From Nectonema munidae (lineage: Eukaryota; Nematomorpha; Nectonematoida; Nectonematidae), in NCBI GenBank assembly GCA_030549495.1, contig JAUIRK010000879.1:434001-498000 (forward strand): 64,000 bases of DNA, given 5' to 3'. The notes under the pieces are model-generated. The model saw only the letters and a list, made by a program, of their open reading frames with translations, did no database searches and was not told the origin of the DNA. Numbering within the stretch: the stretch's first letter is position 1; every line of letters begins with the position of its first letter. Of this stretch, positions 36,301 through 46,191 are shown one piece after another. A program made the position numbers and the translations under genes.

Positions 36301-39300
36301 TAAACTAAATGAAGAAAGCAACTAATAGTAGATTCATGGATGATATTTTCGAAATTTCTGGCTATCTTATTCTAGAGCAAGAAAGCAAAATACACTCTTG
36401 ATTTAAATTTACATGCTAAACTATGGATAATCACAAACAGCTTTTTGACTTGACTGTTACCCTCAAAAATTACTCCCTAATTCTTTCAATTTGTAGGAAA
36501 ACTACTTCTCAATAGACTCTACTCAGAAGAAAGCATACAACATGAAATTGAATTAGGAAAAGACATTTTTTCAAGCACAATTATCCCGAAGTTTTAGTCA
36601 ATAAAACTTTTCATTTTTAGAAACTCATCTAAAAAAGAACAAACTAAATTTCAACGTCAAAAAAGAAAATCTGTACATATTACCGCCTTATTTAGGGGGA
36701 AAATTTTCTCAACAAGTTTCAAAAGCTATTTCGAATTAAGTTGGGAAATGACTACTTTTGAAAAAGTAAATATAATCATTATTAATATCCATTGTAAGTC
36801 TTTTACTTCTTATTGTCCTATACATAATCTTTTGTATAACTTACATCTAATTAACACCTTCTTATTGTCCTATACATAATCTTATGTTTAACTTGTACCT
36901 AATTAACACATTTAACTTACTTGATGTATGATAAAACATTCACCATAATTTCTATATATCATTACTTCACTTTTCAACTTTGATAAAGGCAGGTTTGCCG
37001 AAAACGTTTAGTTTATTTTTCTAAATAAAGTGTCTTTCAGATTTATAATTTTTTTCTTCCAAAGTTGGGAAATGCTTTAATTCTATAAAAACAAATGTTA
37101 TTTTCACCACGACAAAACTTTTCTCTCAAGTGATAAAAGATTCTATTCCTACCCAATTTACAAGTATAACTGTGTTCGTGGTCCAATATATACAGGTATA
37201 ACAGAATCATCTCAATACCAGGATATCTCAACATGTACCTACAATTATCAGAAAGTCTAACTCTTCAAGAGCTTCTTTACCACCAAATGAATTGAAACCT
37301 TCTGCATCTTCAATCGCAAAACATCTTTTGGATAATATAAAACATAAGAAAAGTTTTTCTCAAGAAGGCTCTTATATATATTTTTGTGTATTATCTTTTT
37401 CATATATTTTCCATAGTTTGTATACTCACTCATTCACTCCAATCTTTAATGACCTGAATGGTAGCTAGTTATATTTTTTTAAATTTATTTTATTACAAAT
37501 GTTTTTACTGTACACTGATGAGAAGTTCATAGAGTATTATGCGTCTTATTGATTAAATAATTATATTTGAAATCAATAAATAATTTTGCCACTTGTCTCC
37601 TTTGAAGTTGCTTGAAGCATAATTGCTTCTAGAAGGGCTTGAAATTCTTTGTACTAACTTTTTTCTATCTGTATATTTGTTTTATATTTTAGTGTTTCGC
37701 AAACGTTTTCCATATATTTTGCGTATGGCCTGAAACAAATAAATCATATGCTCAAGAACTTTGTCTTCAAGTCACAAACATATAGCCTGTACGCAATTGT
37801 ACAATACGTAAAGCCACCTCATAAACCTCGTAAATTTGTTTGCTGGATTTGTAAAGGTAAGAAATAGTACCTTTTTAAATCTAAAATATACTTCTTCGCA
37901 GTTTTGGTAATGGTAATGCTACCGTAGGGTGTTTTCATCGAAAAGGCACAATTGCGCCGCTTGTATTGAACTATGAGGAAAGCAGGCTTGATGCGGGATC
38001 GAACCCAAGACCTTGAGTTATCGAATCCGGCATCTAACCAACCATACTCACGCAATATCTTGCAATATTACTTAATTTAATGAAAAAACTCAGGAAAATT
38101 CTTTCAACCTTAAAAAAATGTATTTTACTTTGCTAACATCTCCAAATCGCTATATTATCATAACACTCTATTGAAAATCAAAAATAAATTTCAAAAAATA
38201 ATATTATTTTTTGGGCAAAAGATTTAAAAGGGGGATTTTTCCCCCCCCCCCCTCTTTTTAAAACCACTATAATAATGGGGGGGGATGGGTAAAAAAAAGG
38301 GGAGGAGAGAAGAAAAAAGGGGTGTGTTTATTAATTATTTGGGGTGGTGAGAAAATATAAATTTTTGGAGAGAGTGTATATATGTTTGAAAGAAAGGGGG
38401 GAAAGACTTTAGATGGGTATTTGTATAGAGAGATATGGGGGGGAGGGGGGGAAACTCAAAAATGTTATAAAAATAATGTATATAAACAAAGTATATGCTA
38501 ATTCACGATGTTCAGAAGAGAAGATATATAGTCGTAATATCAATAGATATGATCTTTTAAGAGCAATTTTGAGAATGATCGTTTGATCCCTGTTCGTCAA
38601 GCTTATATTTTAATATAGTTCTTGCTATCTTAACAAAATATTTTTACAATTTACATTGAAAATTGAACAACATTTTTCAAAATTATAGATTACTAATAAT
38701 TTTTAGGTCAATATTTTTTCAACTATGTCATTTTCACCATAAAAGATTTATATTTTATTAGCTAGTAATCATATAAAATTCACGACTAAATCCTTTAATT
38801 TTACTTTTTCCTAAATAAAAACTTGATATTTTTCCATGTAATAGAACTAGAATAAAATCTAATAAAATAATTAGTTACCTTTTATTGAATTAATGAAGAA
38901 GAACGAATTTTATTGATCCAACAAATCTATAAAAGTCTAGTGTATTCCAGATTAATATTTTGAACATTTTTAAATGCCTAATAAACTTGAGATGGAATTA
39001 TAAATGAACATTTTTATTAATATTATTCCTTTATCCTTAAAAGAATATTAAGTTTCTGTTTTGAGTATTCGTTTTATGTATTTTAGGAAATTATTGGATA
39101 CTCTATGATAATATCAATGGTACTAATGCCGCTGTTTACTCCATTTCTTTACCAGATATTCCAAGTCATGAAGTTCATTTGATGGTGTGGCAAATGCTCC
39201 CTGGCGACTACAATAAGTTTCTCAGTCAAAATGGAGAAAATTTAGGTCGTTTTGAACCAAATTTTGGCGTAAATGCCCAATTCCCAAATTTGAATTCTTA

Positions 39301-40222
39301 CCCTGAAAAATTTTTGTGTTTAAGACCACCTGATATAGAAGCTTATGAAAGCATATTTCTTCTTCACCCAAGCACGACTTTGCTTTATCCTATTGATTTC
39401 AAAATGATGCTATTTCCCAGTGCCGACTTGACTCACATTTTTAATGACTTGAAGAAAGCAATAGGAATTCTTAATACAGATAGAACTTCATATTTCACAA
39501 ACTTCTTTGAAGTTAAATCTCAATCCGCCCCTAATGTTTTACCTTGCTTGACGGAATCTTGTGAAGGTAAAGGCCTTAACCATCATGATCTTTATATGTT
39601 AGATCAACAAGATTTTACAGCCAAATTCTCCAAGGAGTTTAGTTTTCTTGAACTAGAGCAATATGCCGAGATTATTTCAATGTATTCTTCTTTGGAGCAA
39701 TATGTTAAGAATAATAAAGAAATGATTTGCGATCTTGAAAAAAGCATCTCAACTTTCTCATTACATCCTCAACTACCTATTTTGGAACCCTTGTTTCAGG
39801 AATTTTCTTTTGATCCATTAGATGAATTTCTCACCAACTTTAATCCCACAAGTACTTCCAATGATGCCTTTGAGTCTAGTTCCTATAATGAGGACAATTG
39901 CATGCCTTTACTTTCTCCATCTGTGCTTCGCGAAAAGACTAATCTTATTGGTAAAACACTTCTAATGAATAATGGTTGGGGTGAAGAAAGTAATGAAATC
40001 AACATACGACAAAATACAGGTAAATCATTTGAAGGATATTTTACAAAATATAACGATAAACGTGATCGTTCTATCAACATAAAGAAAACTCCAAATTCTT
40101 CAACTGCATACAAGAAAAGAGGTCCTTGTCAAAAAGGGAAAAAAGGCCAAGGCGGAAAGAGCATATCTTGTCATAAAATCGAAGACTTGTCTGTTTTGGC
40201 GCTAAAATTTTCTAATATTTAA
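24203..40222 (+). CDS. USPL1: USPL1-like SUMO isopeptidase homologue, probably catalytically inactive
   Basis: USPL1 is a nuclear (Cajal body) SUMO-specific cysteine isopeptidase. Six exons (24203-24304, 26812-27192, 30216-30583, 32590-32751, 37693-37829, 39087-40222) join in phase to 2286 nt, 761 codons plus stop. Residues 7-36 hold the N-terminal zinc motif CPFC...FLFCEKC. The catalytic domain then follows: an HWLNSALM segment, two CxxC pairs (GKCQHC and WECSFC), VSQTFSIYF, an FVFKSQTYSLYAIVQY block and NYWILYDN to VHLMVW, all in USPL1 order. In human USPL1 the first block reads CWLDCILSA with the nucleophile Cys; here that position is His. The later His and Asp positions also do not match. 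The C-terminus ends in a Lys/Gly-rich stretch and is shorter than in human (about 1,090 residues). The start is the first in-frame ATG after a stop. Confidence 0.88.
24703..24785. mobile_element. MITE fragment related to 25072-25252
   Basis: Begins CAGGGGACATTTGG and contains a 44-bp stretch (24735-24778) found with one difference at 25127-25170. Right end not identified. Confidence 0.5.
25072..25252. mobile_element. hAT-like MITE in USPL1 intron 1
   Basis: Left end CAGGGATGCAACGAAAGAGG; right end, reverse complement, CAAGGGCACAACCAAAAAAT. GC-rich internal CTGCCCCCTCC. Degenerate inverted repeats and no clear duplication. Confidence 0.6.
25954..26606 (-). mobile_element. hAT transposon remnant with intact 8-bp duplication
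   Basis: Bounded by TAGTGTGTCCA and (reverse complement) TAGGGTGTCCA, with perfect duplications GTGTGCAC at 25946-25953 and 26607-26614. Inside, 26155-26343 on the minus strand encodes the C-terminal hAT dimerisation domain (SVDSERVFSSMRYFSTKI, LNALVFLRYFF). The N-terminal and DDE parts are gone. 653 bp, in USPL1 intron 1. Confidence 0.93.
26812..27192 (+). CDS. USPL1: USPL1-like exon 2, start of protease domain
   Basis: 127 codons after acceptor TTAACAG, starting CNYIETK. A basic linker leads to NFVQFPCYRSSHWLNSALM, which aligns with the vertebrate WKNAYALCWLDCIL nucleophile segment. Donor GTGTAA is unusual but keeps phase 0. Confidence 0.85.
27465..27640 (+). repeat. SINE-A copy 4, inside the hAT element
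   Basis: Diverged plus-strand copy: a tRNA-like head (GTGCGGTTTGCTAGAATGCT), then GATACAAGCAGC and the end GATGGAAATACTCTCTGGTAC, parallel to the 3615 copy. Confidence 0.6.
27786..27972 (-). repeat. SINE-D, tRNA-derived, full length with 12-bp duplication
   Basis: Flanked by perfect AGCAACAGTAGG duplications (27774-27785, 27973-27984). The minus-strand head is tRNA-like: GAGCCTCAATGG, A box around TGGTTGTTAGGGTG, B box GGTTCGATCCC, and a partly paired acceptor stem. The tail at the left end is a CCAA-rich short repeat (CCAACCAATCAACCGACC), suggesting mobilisation by a LINE that recognises such tails. Nested in the hAT element. Confidence 0.9.
28682..30215. other. USPL1-like intron 2, remainder
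   Basis: No coding or repeat signal that I can support; AT-rich with no element ends. Confidence 0.4.
30216..30583 (+). CDS. USPL1: USPL1-like exon 3, first CxxC
   Basis: Starts QRDTFTSSSLYHVIRSYSEA after TCTAAG and ends with TISGKCQHCSSTLSIG, split before GTAAGC (phase 2). Corresponds to the helical region and the first zinc-binding pair of USPL1. Confidence 0.85.
32025..32117. mobile_element. piggyBac MITE, copy 1
   Basis: 93 bp CCCATTTACC...TAAAATGGG flanked on both sides by TTAA (32021-32024, 32118-32121), the piggyBac target duplication. Shares its ends and internal ACATTGG with 54122-54251. Confidence 0.85.
32357..32392. repeat. Perfect AT hairpin
   Basis: AAAAGTTATATTA and its reverse complement TAATATAACTTTT are separated by a short loop, in USPL1 intron 3. 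No protein or RNA role is implied by the sequence alone. Confidence 0.6.
32590..32751 (+). CDS. USPL1: USPL1-like exon 4, second CxxC
   Basis: Completes a Gly codon, then reads LEEFVVPLEKEVSLDFNDIF and NALWECSFCFNLS. Ends CTAAA before GTACAC, phase 2. Its match to the vertebrate WHPLNAAHFGPCNNC segment is by position and the Cys pair. Confidence 0.82.
32811..33208. mobile_element. hAT (Buster-type) MITE
   Basis: Ends CAGTGGTTCTTAATC and (reverse complement) CAGTGGTTTTCAAGC. Octamers CTCTATAC (32803-32810) and CTCTATAG (33209-33216) agree at 7 of 8 and fit nnnTAnnn. Contains a TA microsatellite; noncoding. It starts 59 bp after the donor of USPL1 exon 4. Confidence 0.88.
34030..34300 (+). repeat. 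Dispersed repeat B with tRNA-like end, copy 1
   Basis: About 270 bp matching the reverse complement of 48190-48450, including TTTTGCAATGATTTGCCTTT and CAGCATACTCTATGG. The 3' part GGTTGGTTGAGATGATGG with B-box-like GTTCGATTCC (34271-34280) is tRNA-like. Confidence 0.85.
36751..37061 (+). mobile_element. 311-bp insertion inside the Penelope-like element
   Basis: Flanked by 13-bp duplications AAGTTGGGAAATG (36738-36750, 37062-37074) that belong to the host element's coding sequence. Near its 3' end it carries TTTGATAAAGGCAGGTTTGC and CCGAAAACG, resembling the conserved GATGAAGGC...GCCGAAACG motif of Penelope-type element ends, so it may be a 5'-truncated relative. Confidence 0.72.
36806..36909 (+). 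repeat. 52-bp direct tandem duplication
   Basis: Two units of 52 bp, each beginning CTTCTTATTGTCCTATACAT, with few differences, inside the 311-bp insertion. Confidence 0.85.
37693..37829 (+). CDS. USPL1: USPL1-like exon 5
   Basis: Reads VSQTFSIYFAYGLKQ then FVFKSQTYSLYAIVQYVKPP, residue for residue comparable with vertebrate VSPIFMLHFVEGLPQ...FEGCLYQITSVIQY. Acceptor ATTTTAG, donor GTAAAT, phase 1. Confidence 0.88.
37915..38060 (-). repeat. SINE-A copy 5
   Basis: The minus strand gives the clearest family member: A-box-like GGTTGGTTAGATGCCGG, B box GGGTTCGATCCC (37995-38006), body ATACAAGCGGCGCAATTGTG, end CACCCTACGGTAGC followed by an ATTACC-repeat tail. It begins 86 bp after USPL1 exon 5. 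Confidence 0.9.
38215..38460. other. Abnormal G/C homopolymer patch, possible assembly artefact
   Basis: Runs of C (12) and of G (4 to 8) are separated by A-rich purine blocks, ending GGGGGGGAGGGGGGG, unlike anything else in this AT-rich window. It looks like low-quality read sequence, but could be a real purine-rich repeat. Confidence 0.6.
39087..40222 (+). CDS. USPL1: USPL1-like exon 6, end of protease domain and tail
   Basis: Starts after ATTTTAG with NYWILYDNINGTNAAVYS and SHEVHLMVWQ, the last strands of the domain. About 330 residues of tail follow without recognisable domains, ending in a KKRGPCQKGKKGQGGK basic segment. Stop TAA at 40220. Confidence 0.9.
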
Positions 40223-40366
40223 AGAAATTTGGCTACCTGTTTTTTTCTGATTTCTATTTATTTTTATCGAATGAATATATCCACTATTATTTATATTTTC
40301 ATCGCTCTCCACCAGAATCGTTTTCAATGCAAAATATATATGATCGTTTTTTTACATATTCATACT

Positions 40367-40372
40367 AATAAA
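40367..40372 (+). promoter_or_regulatory. Candidate polyadenylation signal of the USPL1-like gene
   Basis: AATAAA 145 bp after the stop codon, before the tandem array begins. Confidence 0.45.
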
Positions 40373-40619
40373 TATTCTAACTCATTTTGTTCAAATGCAT
40401 AGAAGATATAATTCTCAATTTTGAAAACATCATTATTAATCTTATTTTAAAAGATATATTATTATGCTTCATATATAGTACCTAGCTTTTGATTTTTGGA
40501 AATACATACACTACCTTTTTCAAGTACGCAATTTCCTAACCCTATTAGTACTGGCCTAAATTTATCCGCTCAAGTGCAGGCCCCTCCCTATTTTTTCAGA
40601 TATAGTTTTTAGAAATATT

Positions 40620-41245
40620 TTTAATGTTACATATATATTTCCACTATGCTGAATTCAGTAGTGATGTCCATTTTTTTTACCAAAATCAAGCAAACCTGAC
40701 AACAAAATTGATTTATATTTAACAAATCATCTCAAAAAAGAACCTTTTATTTAAATTATTATATAAAGTTTTTACATATATATACACCCATTTTCAAGTA
40801 TGTTGAAATCAGTGGTGATATTCATTTTTTATGAAAATCAGTCAAACAGGTCAAAAAATTGATTTACATATAACTGCTCGTATCAAAAAGAAACTTTTCA
40901 TCTAAATAATTATATAAAAATATTACAAATATGTACACCCATTTTCAAATGTGCTGAATTTAGTGATGATATTCATTTTTTACAAAAAGAAACTTTTTTT
41001 CTAAGTAATTATATAAAGTTTTTTACACATATATACCCATTTTCAAGTACGCTGTGTTTACTGGTGATATTCCTTTTTTATAAAAATCAGTCAAACCTGA
41101 AAAAAGACTTTAGATATGACAGCCTATGTCAAAAATAAAAATTTTATTCTTATAAGAAGTTTTTATGGTATACCCATTTTCAAATATGTAGAAAATAATG
41201 GTGATGTTCATTTTTTATAAAATCAATAAAACCTGTAAATCAATG
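40620..41245 (+). repeat. Tandem array, about 147-bp period
   Basis: Five recurrences of a phrase like ACACCCATTTTCAAGTATG, at about 40640 (diverged), 40787, 40935, 41034 and 41171. Each is followed by GTGATATTCATTTTTTA and AATCAGTCAAAC. One unit is shortened to about 99 bp. It lies immediately 3' of the USPL1-like gene. Confidence 0.82.
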
Positions 41246-42622
41246 TCAAATAAACTAAAATAAATTCTACGTGCAGTATTTCTCTGATACTTATTTTCTT
41301 AATTTGTTTAATTCAATCAAAATATTTCATTTGTCAGTAAATTAGGTATCTCGATAGGACCTCCATCATTTTGGCTACAAATTCGTTATCCGCCAGTAGT
41401 CATTTCATCTATATTTTAAAGTATGTAATTTTGCTATTGATTATATGATGATCATTTCGTGGTAGCTCTTTTTTCATTAGAAATTTATTTTCTTCAATGT
41501 GTGTTTGTTGTGATAAAAGCGATACAAAATAAACTCTTTATTTAACACCCTGAAATGTAGTTAGTATAAAAGTGAAAAAAAGAAGTGAAATGTCTTACTA
41601 ACATCAGGAGTGAGAAAACAAGCAACAACGAACAGGAATAAAGAGATAGAAAATGTGCGTAATATTAACCTGATTTGTGTAATTGAAGTTAATGGCAAGG
41701 TTTTTACAATTAAGCTCGAGTGATAAAATAAGTGGAGAGGAGATTTGATGATGGAAAAGGTGAAGTGATGCTTGAAGGCTTGAATTATACTACACTCTTC
41801 CCTCCTAAGTAATCTTCCGAAGTGAATCTTTTTGGCGGGTTTTTGATTCTTGTTGATCTTCTAGGCATACTCATCAGTTCCGGATCCATTTCTTCATTAC
41901 TTTGAACTACAGTGTTTGAAAACTTTTTTTAGCATTTATGAACAGATATTTCCTCTCTCAAAGCATTCTGTTTAAGATATCTGTAACATTTAAATAATTT
42001 TCAATGTAAACCCATCGCACTTCATCAACACTGATTGCGACCTCACTTGATTTGCATCATTCCAACTTCACATCACCTTTCATAGAATTGTAGCCTCACG
42101 AAATATTTAACCTGCTTCACATTACTTTCAGTTTTTACTTTTCTATAATTGCAACCTCACGACATAATTCAACGCACACACACATATATAAACTAATAAC
42201 ACACCACAACAACCAGAACCCAATCACTTCATCAAAGAAAACAACCAAGAGGTGAAACCTTTCAGAGATCTTCACCAACTTCCAAAGCTATCAATAAGCT
42301 AATCCATAAAAGCTACCCATTAAGTCAAAGAATCCTGTGAAGATCGAAGACACCTTTATTTCTCTCTATTCAATAAAGTTGTTTTTTCTTTCAAATTGTT
42401 TGTCTATTGCTGGTTCAACAATACAATCTCGGAAAGTTACCTCTGGTAGAAATTCGCGCAATCCTTCGTTGCTATTGTTACATCCTGTTCTATTGGAACC
42501 TCTTCAACTCCTAACAGTAGTATTTTTTACAGTGAACTGTATTTTGTATTTCAATTGGTACATCATATTTTAAACTCATCACATGTTAATTTTTTGTAAA
42601 TTTATTTGTTACACTTTAAATA

Positions 42623-42838
42623 ATGCACCCTAGTGTAGTAGCTAAACGTTTTTTAACAATACATTGTAAAAAGGTTGAACAAGTTATAAGAAGTAATACG
42701 ACAGATGTAAAATGTTTAAATAAGTTAGGCGTTGAGTTAGATGAATTGTATAATGATGTAGTAGGCAAACATGAGGAAAATAAAGAAGATGAAGAGGATA
42801 ATTGGATAACCGAAGTTGCTCATACAGTTACTTGAGAT
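42623..42838 (+). CDS. Unrecognised acidic open frame
   Basis: 71 codons including an acidic segment (ENKEDEEDN) and a second in-register acidic stretch in another frame up to 42980. I recognise no family. It lies among transposon fragments next to a MULE-like piece and may be part of such an element or chance. Confidence 0.25.
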
Positions 42839-43219
42839 TAATGACGCAAAGTACGACCGAGAAGATATGTGTTCAGAACAAGAGTCAGAAGGTCTAAGTT
42901 CATATGAGTCATTAATTGATGAATATTCTCCAATAATGAATGATGACATAGAAAACAGAATTAGTCTACCTTCTTCATAAAGTGTTCTCTCTTTCACGCA
43001 AAAGAAAGAAGATGAACAAATTCAATTTAGATTAAAAAATATCTTGATAGTGACTAAATCCTTAAATTGGCATCTGTGACATTTTTGATAACTCTGACCT
43101 ATTCAAAATTTTCAGATTTCCCACCCATCTTTGTTAAATGATAAGTTTGATTTAAAGATTTAGCATCTTGAAAACTAAAATAAATCAATATAATTATGTA
43201 TCAAACAAAATAAAGTTTA

Positions 43220-43630
43220 AATAACCAAAAAATCTTGTTTATTTTTGTTAATGAGAAAGTCTTTATAATTTGTATGTAAAATATAATTCCCACACCCAAA
43301 AAGGGACTTTTTCGCATCTAAATATTCCAATTCATTGATTTTATAGAGTTTTTCAATTAGATTTTTATATTTTACGGTTTCCAATCGATTTTCAACATAA
43401 TTATGTTATTTATAGATTCAACATTATTATTAGTCCACAAATGGTTAGCTATTTTTTGCTGTTTAGGTTCCGTAACATACTTTTGTATTTCCAATTTTAG
43501 TATTTTTCTCAAATATGAATTTAATTTCTCATTTTTTATTTCTGAAATTATTTCATATGATGTTTTTTCGAATTCAAACTCATCCTTTGCGAACACAAGA
43601 CCTTTCTGTCGGAAAATTTTTTCCATTATG
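43220..43630 (-). mobile_element. MULE-like transposase C-terminal fragment
   Basis: The minus strand reads ANHLWTNNNVESINNIIMLK with IDWKP, then after a frame change YKNLIEKLYKINELEY. The WTNNNxESxNxxxK...WKP signature is common in MULE-type transposases of invertebrate genomes. Only the C-terminal part remains. Confidence 0.6.
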
Positions 43631-43679
43631 AACTAGAGCAATTACCAGAAAGCCATTTTAATACTACTGGTGGAATTGC

Positions 43680-45300
43680 AATGATTTTGTGTTTTTTCAA
43701 CTTATGCTTAAAGCATATCAAATCGATAAAAGGATACTTACAAGTTTTGCTCATTTGCCACTCTTGAACCCAGAACTTTTGATCGAATATAGTTTTTCAA
43801 AGATTTAGTCGATAAGAGATGAGCACTGCCTGGTGTATTTATAGCTAATTTAGCAAGCTTATCTACAAATTCCTTACCGAAAATTCCACTATATAACTTG
43901 GGCACCAAATTAATCGGATGGAAAAGTAATCAATTAGGTCTAAATAGAGATGAAAGATTTCAGCAATTGAAAAGTTCGGAGATTTATGCTTTATTGATTT
44001 GATTAGTGACAGTGAATCGGAGAGAATATATATAATTGAGTAATTGCGAAAACACCTTTTATTACTAAATAAATACTGTAACGCGGATATCAAAGCGGCG
44101 GATTCTGCGAAAAAAGAAAAAGCATAAGCATCTATACTAAATGAATGAGAGTATAATGGTTTGCTTAGATCGTCTAAAAATACTGCGAAAGAGGATGCTG
44201 CGTTGGACGAAGCGTTATCATAAGAACCGTCAGTGAATATGAGTGGAAATTTCGATGAGCAAGAGATATTTTGGCATAATTTTAGCGCTTGGGCTTTAGA
44301 AGAACAGATTTTGATTTTTGGTTGAAAATTTATAATGGAAAGATTGTATGATCGTGGAGGAGGCTGAATTTTAATGCAGTGGGAGAAATAACGTCCAAAG
44401 TATTTTCGGAACAGGTGTTAAAAGAGGTAGTAATTGGAGTAGTGGATATTGGGAGGGAAGCTTAATCCAAAAGATTCATAATGTGACTTTAGAGAAGAAC
44501 GAGATTTTCTTAGAAAGAATAAGCTTTTCAGGGTATAAATCAATTGGAATTAAAGAAGAAGCCACAAGAATAAGAGTTTTGGGGGTAGATATTTGACATT
44601 TTAAGGCTTTTTAATATAGAGTAAAATAGTACACTGAAGATGTTCAGATATTTTTTATGCTTGAAAATCATACCCCAGAATGTGATACCGTAAGTGAAAG
44701 AAGGAAGAATTACATTAAAGAGAAGTTTCCTATAAAAGATGAAATGATTTCGCCATTGAAAACCCACAATGCTTTTTACTCTAGAAAAAAGAGAGTGGCA
44801 CTTAGAATGCTTCAATTCAAAATATTTAAGCTCCAATTCAACTTTGGTGTTAAGTGAATTCCCAGATACTTAACAGAATTGCAGGGGGGGAACTTGATAT
44901 CATTAAACAGTAAATCTGGGCATTTTGATTTCTTCTTACTAAAGTTCATAAAAGCACACTTCTTTAAGTTAAGTTTCAACTTTAGCAAGTCAGCAAACTG
45001 TTTGGTTTTAGTTAAGAGAATGTCCAGTTTAACTAGATTATCGGTGGGGTTATTGCCACGAACTCCAATTACAAGGTCATCGCAAAAATCTTGGTAAAAA
45101 CAAGCTGAGTTACTCAAAAATTCTAATAATGGATCAATCAAAATTATGAAGAGAATATCTGAGAGACATCCTACTTGAGGCGTTGAGCAGTTCAATTTCT
45201 TAAAAACGTTGGTGTAACCTTTAAGGAAAATAACACGTTCTGACAAATACGATTTGATAAACTCGATCAAATATAGAGGAAACTTCATCCTAAATATACC
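43680..45300 (-). mobile_element. RNase H-bearing LINE (R1/I-like), 5'-truncated
   Basis: Minus strand, 5' to 3': the RT segment 45288-44812 with TPQVGCLSDILF, an FCDDL box (family FADD) and VKYLGIHLTPKLNW; thumb 44836-44540; then RNase H with FTDGSYDNASSNAA (about 44220), FFAESAALISAL, LSDSLSLI and WCPSYI...VDKLAKLAI (about 43870). The first RNase H acidic residues are readable. A few frame breaks. Confidence 0.88.
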
Positions 45301-45643
45301 ATACCAATTGTTATTGCTAATGTTTACCTGTTCTCTTCTCTAAGAATGGTTCGTACAATATCTTTCCATAATAAATTTTTCTCTCTCTCTTGCACATTCT
45401 TAGATGTGTTGAATCTTTGATTATATCTAATATAACAGTTTTAGAGAAGAAAAGTTATTTTAAAACTGGGAAATAACCAAAACAGTAATTTATTTTATGT
45501 TTTCAATAAAAATTAATAATATTTTTAACGTTAAAAATCAATGTGTTAAATGCACTAACATTAAACTACCTCTAACTTCTTTTGCTCCCCTACCCTCTCC
45601 AAAAAAGGACCTGCTACATACATGATATATTACTTATATAAAA

Positions 45644-46191
45644 ATGCCCATTAGTATGATGAACAACTTAAATCATCTACGAAGACTTGTACATGAAATA
45701 CTAGATATGCTTGATTCCGAGTTCATAAATAGGTTTACATACTATAATATAAAACTTTGGGATTCTCTTGAAATTCTAAGCCCGGGTAATACCGACATTT
45801 TTAAGGCTGAAAAATTAGAACCTCTAAAAACGATACTCTTCACTATAAAAAAGGTTAAAACCTTCTTAATTTTAGAACAATTTAAGTGTGAATGGAGCGT
45901 ATTTCGTCTAGTTATAGGATATTTCTATGAAAATTTTATAATTGCTAAACCAAAAACGTAAAATTTAGAAATAAAAATTATTTTTATCTTAAAAATAAAA
46001 AGTTTTGATTCAAAATTGAATGATATTTTAAGACAAATTTTTATAATAGCTCTGACTGCAGTTTATTCGAAATCTATAGTTGAATGCACTTTTTCTGCCC
46101 TTAAACGAGTTAATTCTATTCGTCAAAGTACGATGATATCGTATAGAGAATCTCAGATGACTTTGCTACATTTTGAAAATGAATTAATTTA
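45644..46191 (+). mobile_element. hAT-type transposase C-terminal remnant
   Basis: 45644-45961 encodes LDMLDSEFINRF...LEILSPGNTDIFKAEKLEPL, like the region before the dimerisation domain in ZMYM-associated hAT transposases. About 46055-46191, in another frame, gives SIVECTFSALKRVNSIRQS, matching the ASVERSFSALKR motif. Host domestication is not suggested, since it is broken. Confidence 0.7.

Larger units (their letters stand above)
35680..37420 (+). mobile_element. Penelope-like retroelement remnant with an internal insertion
   Basis: Reads SRPIVS-like residues, then 35968-36273 with HMYSLDVESLLTDVP and YEPTKGVAMGS, the Penelope reverse-transcriptase motifs (usually DVESLFTNVP and GVAMGSPL). 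RFMDDIFEI (about 36340) is the active-site box, CRKTTSQ follows, and a decayed GIY-YIG-like region occupies about 37080-37340. Several breaks. It is interrupted by a 311-bp insertion. Located in USPL1 intron 4. Confidence 0.85.

Noticed and set aside
37819-38055. Minus-strand frame of 78 codons
   Set aside because: It reads through SINE-A copy 5 and is not a gene.
41900-42600. Possible LTR-like remnant (repeated CCTCAC phrases, AATAAA)
   Set aside because: No paired terminal repeats, no coding parts and no convincing primer site; left unassigned.
43403-43636. Plus-strand frame opposite the MULE-like fragment
   Set aside because: Antisense shadow of the transposase-like frame.
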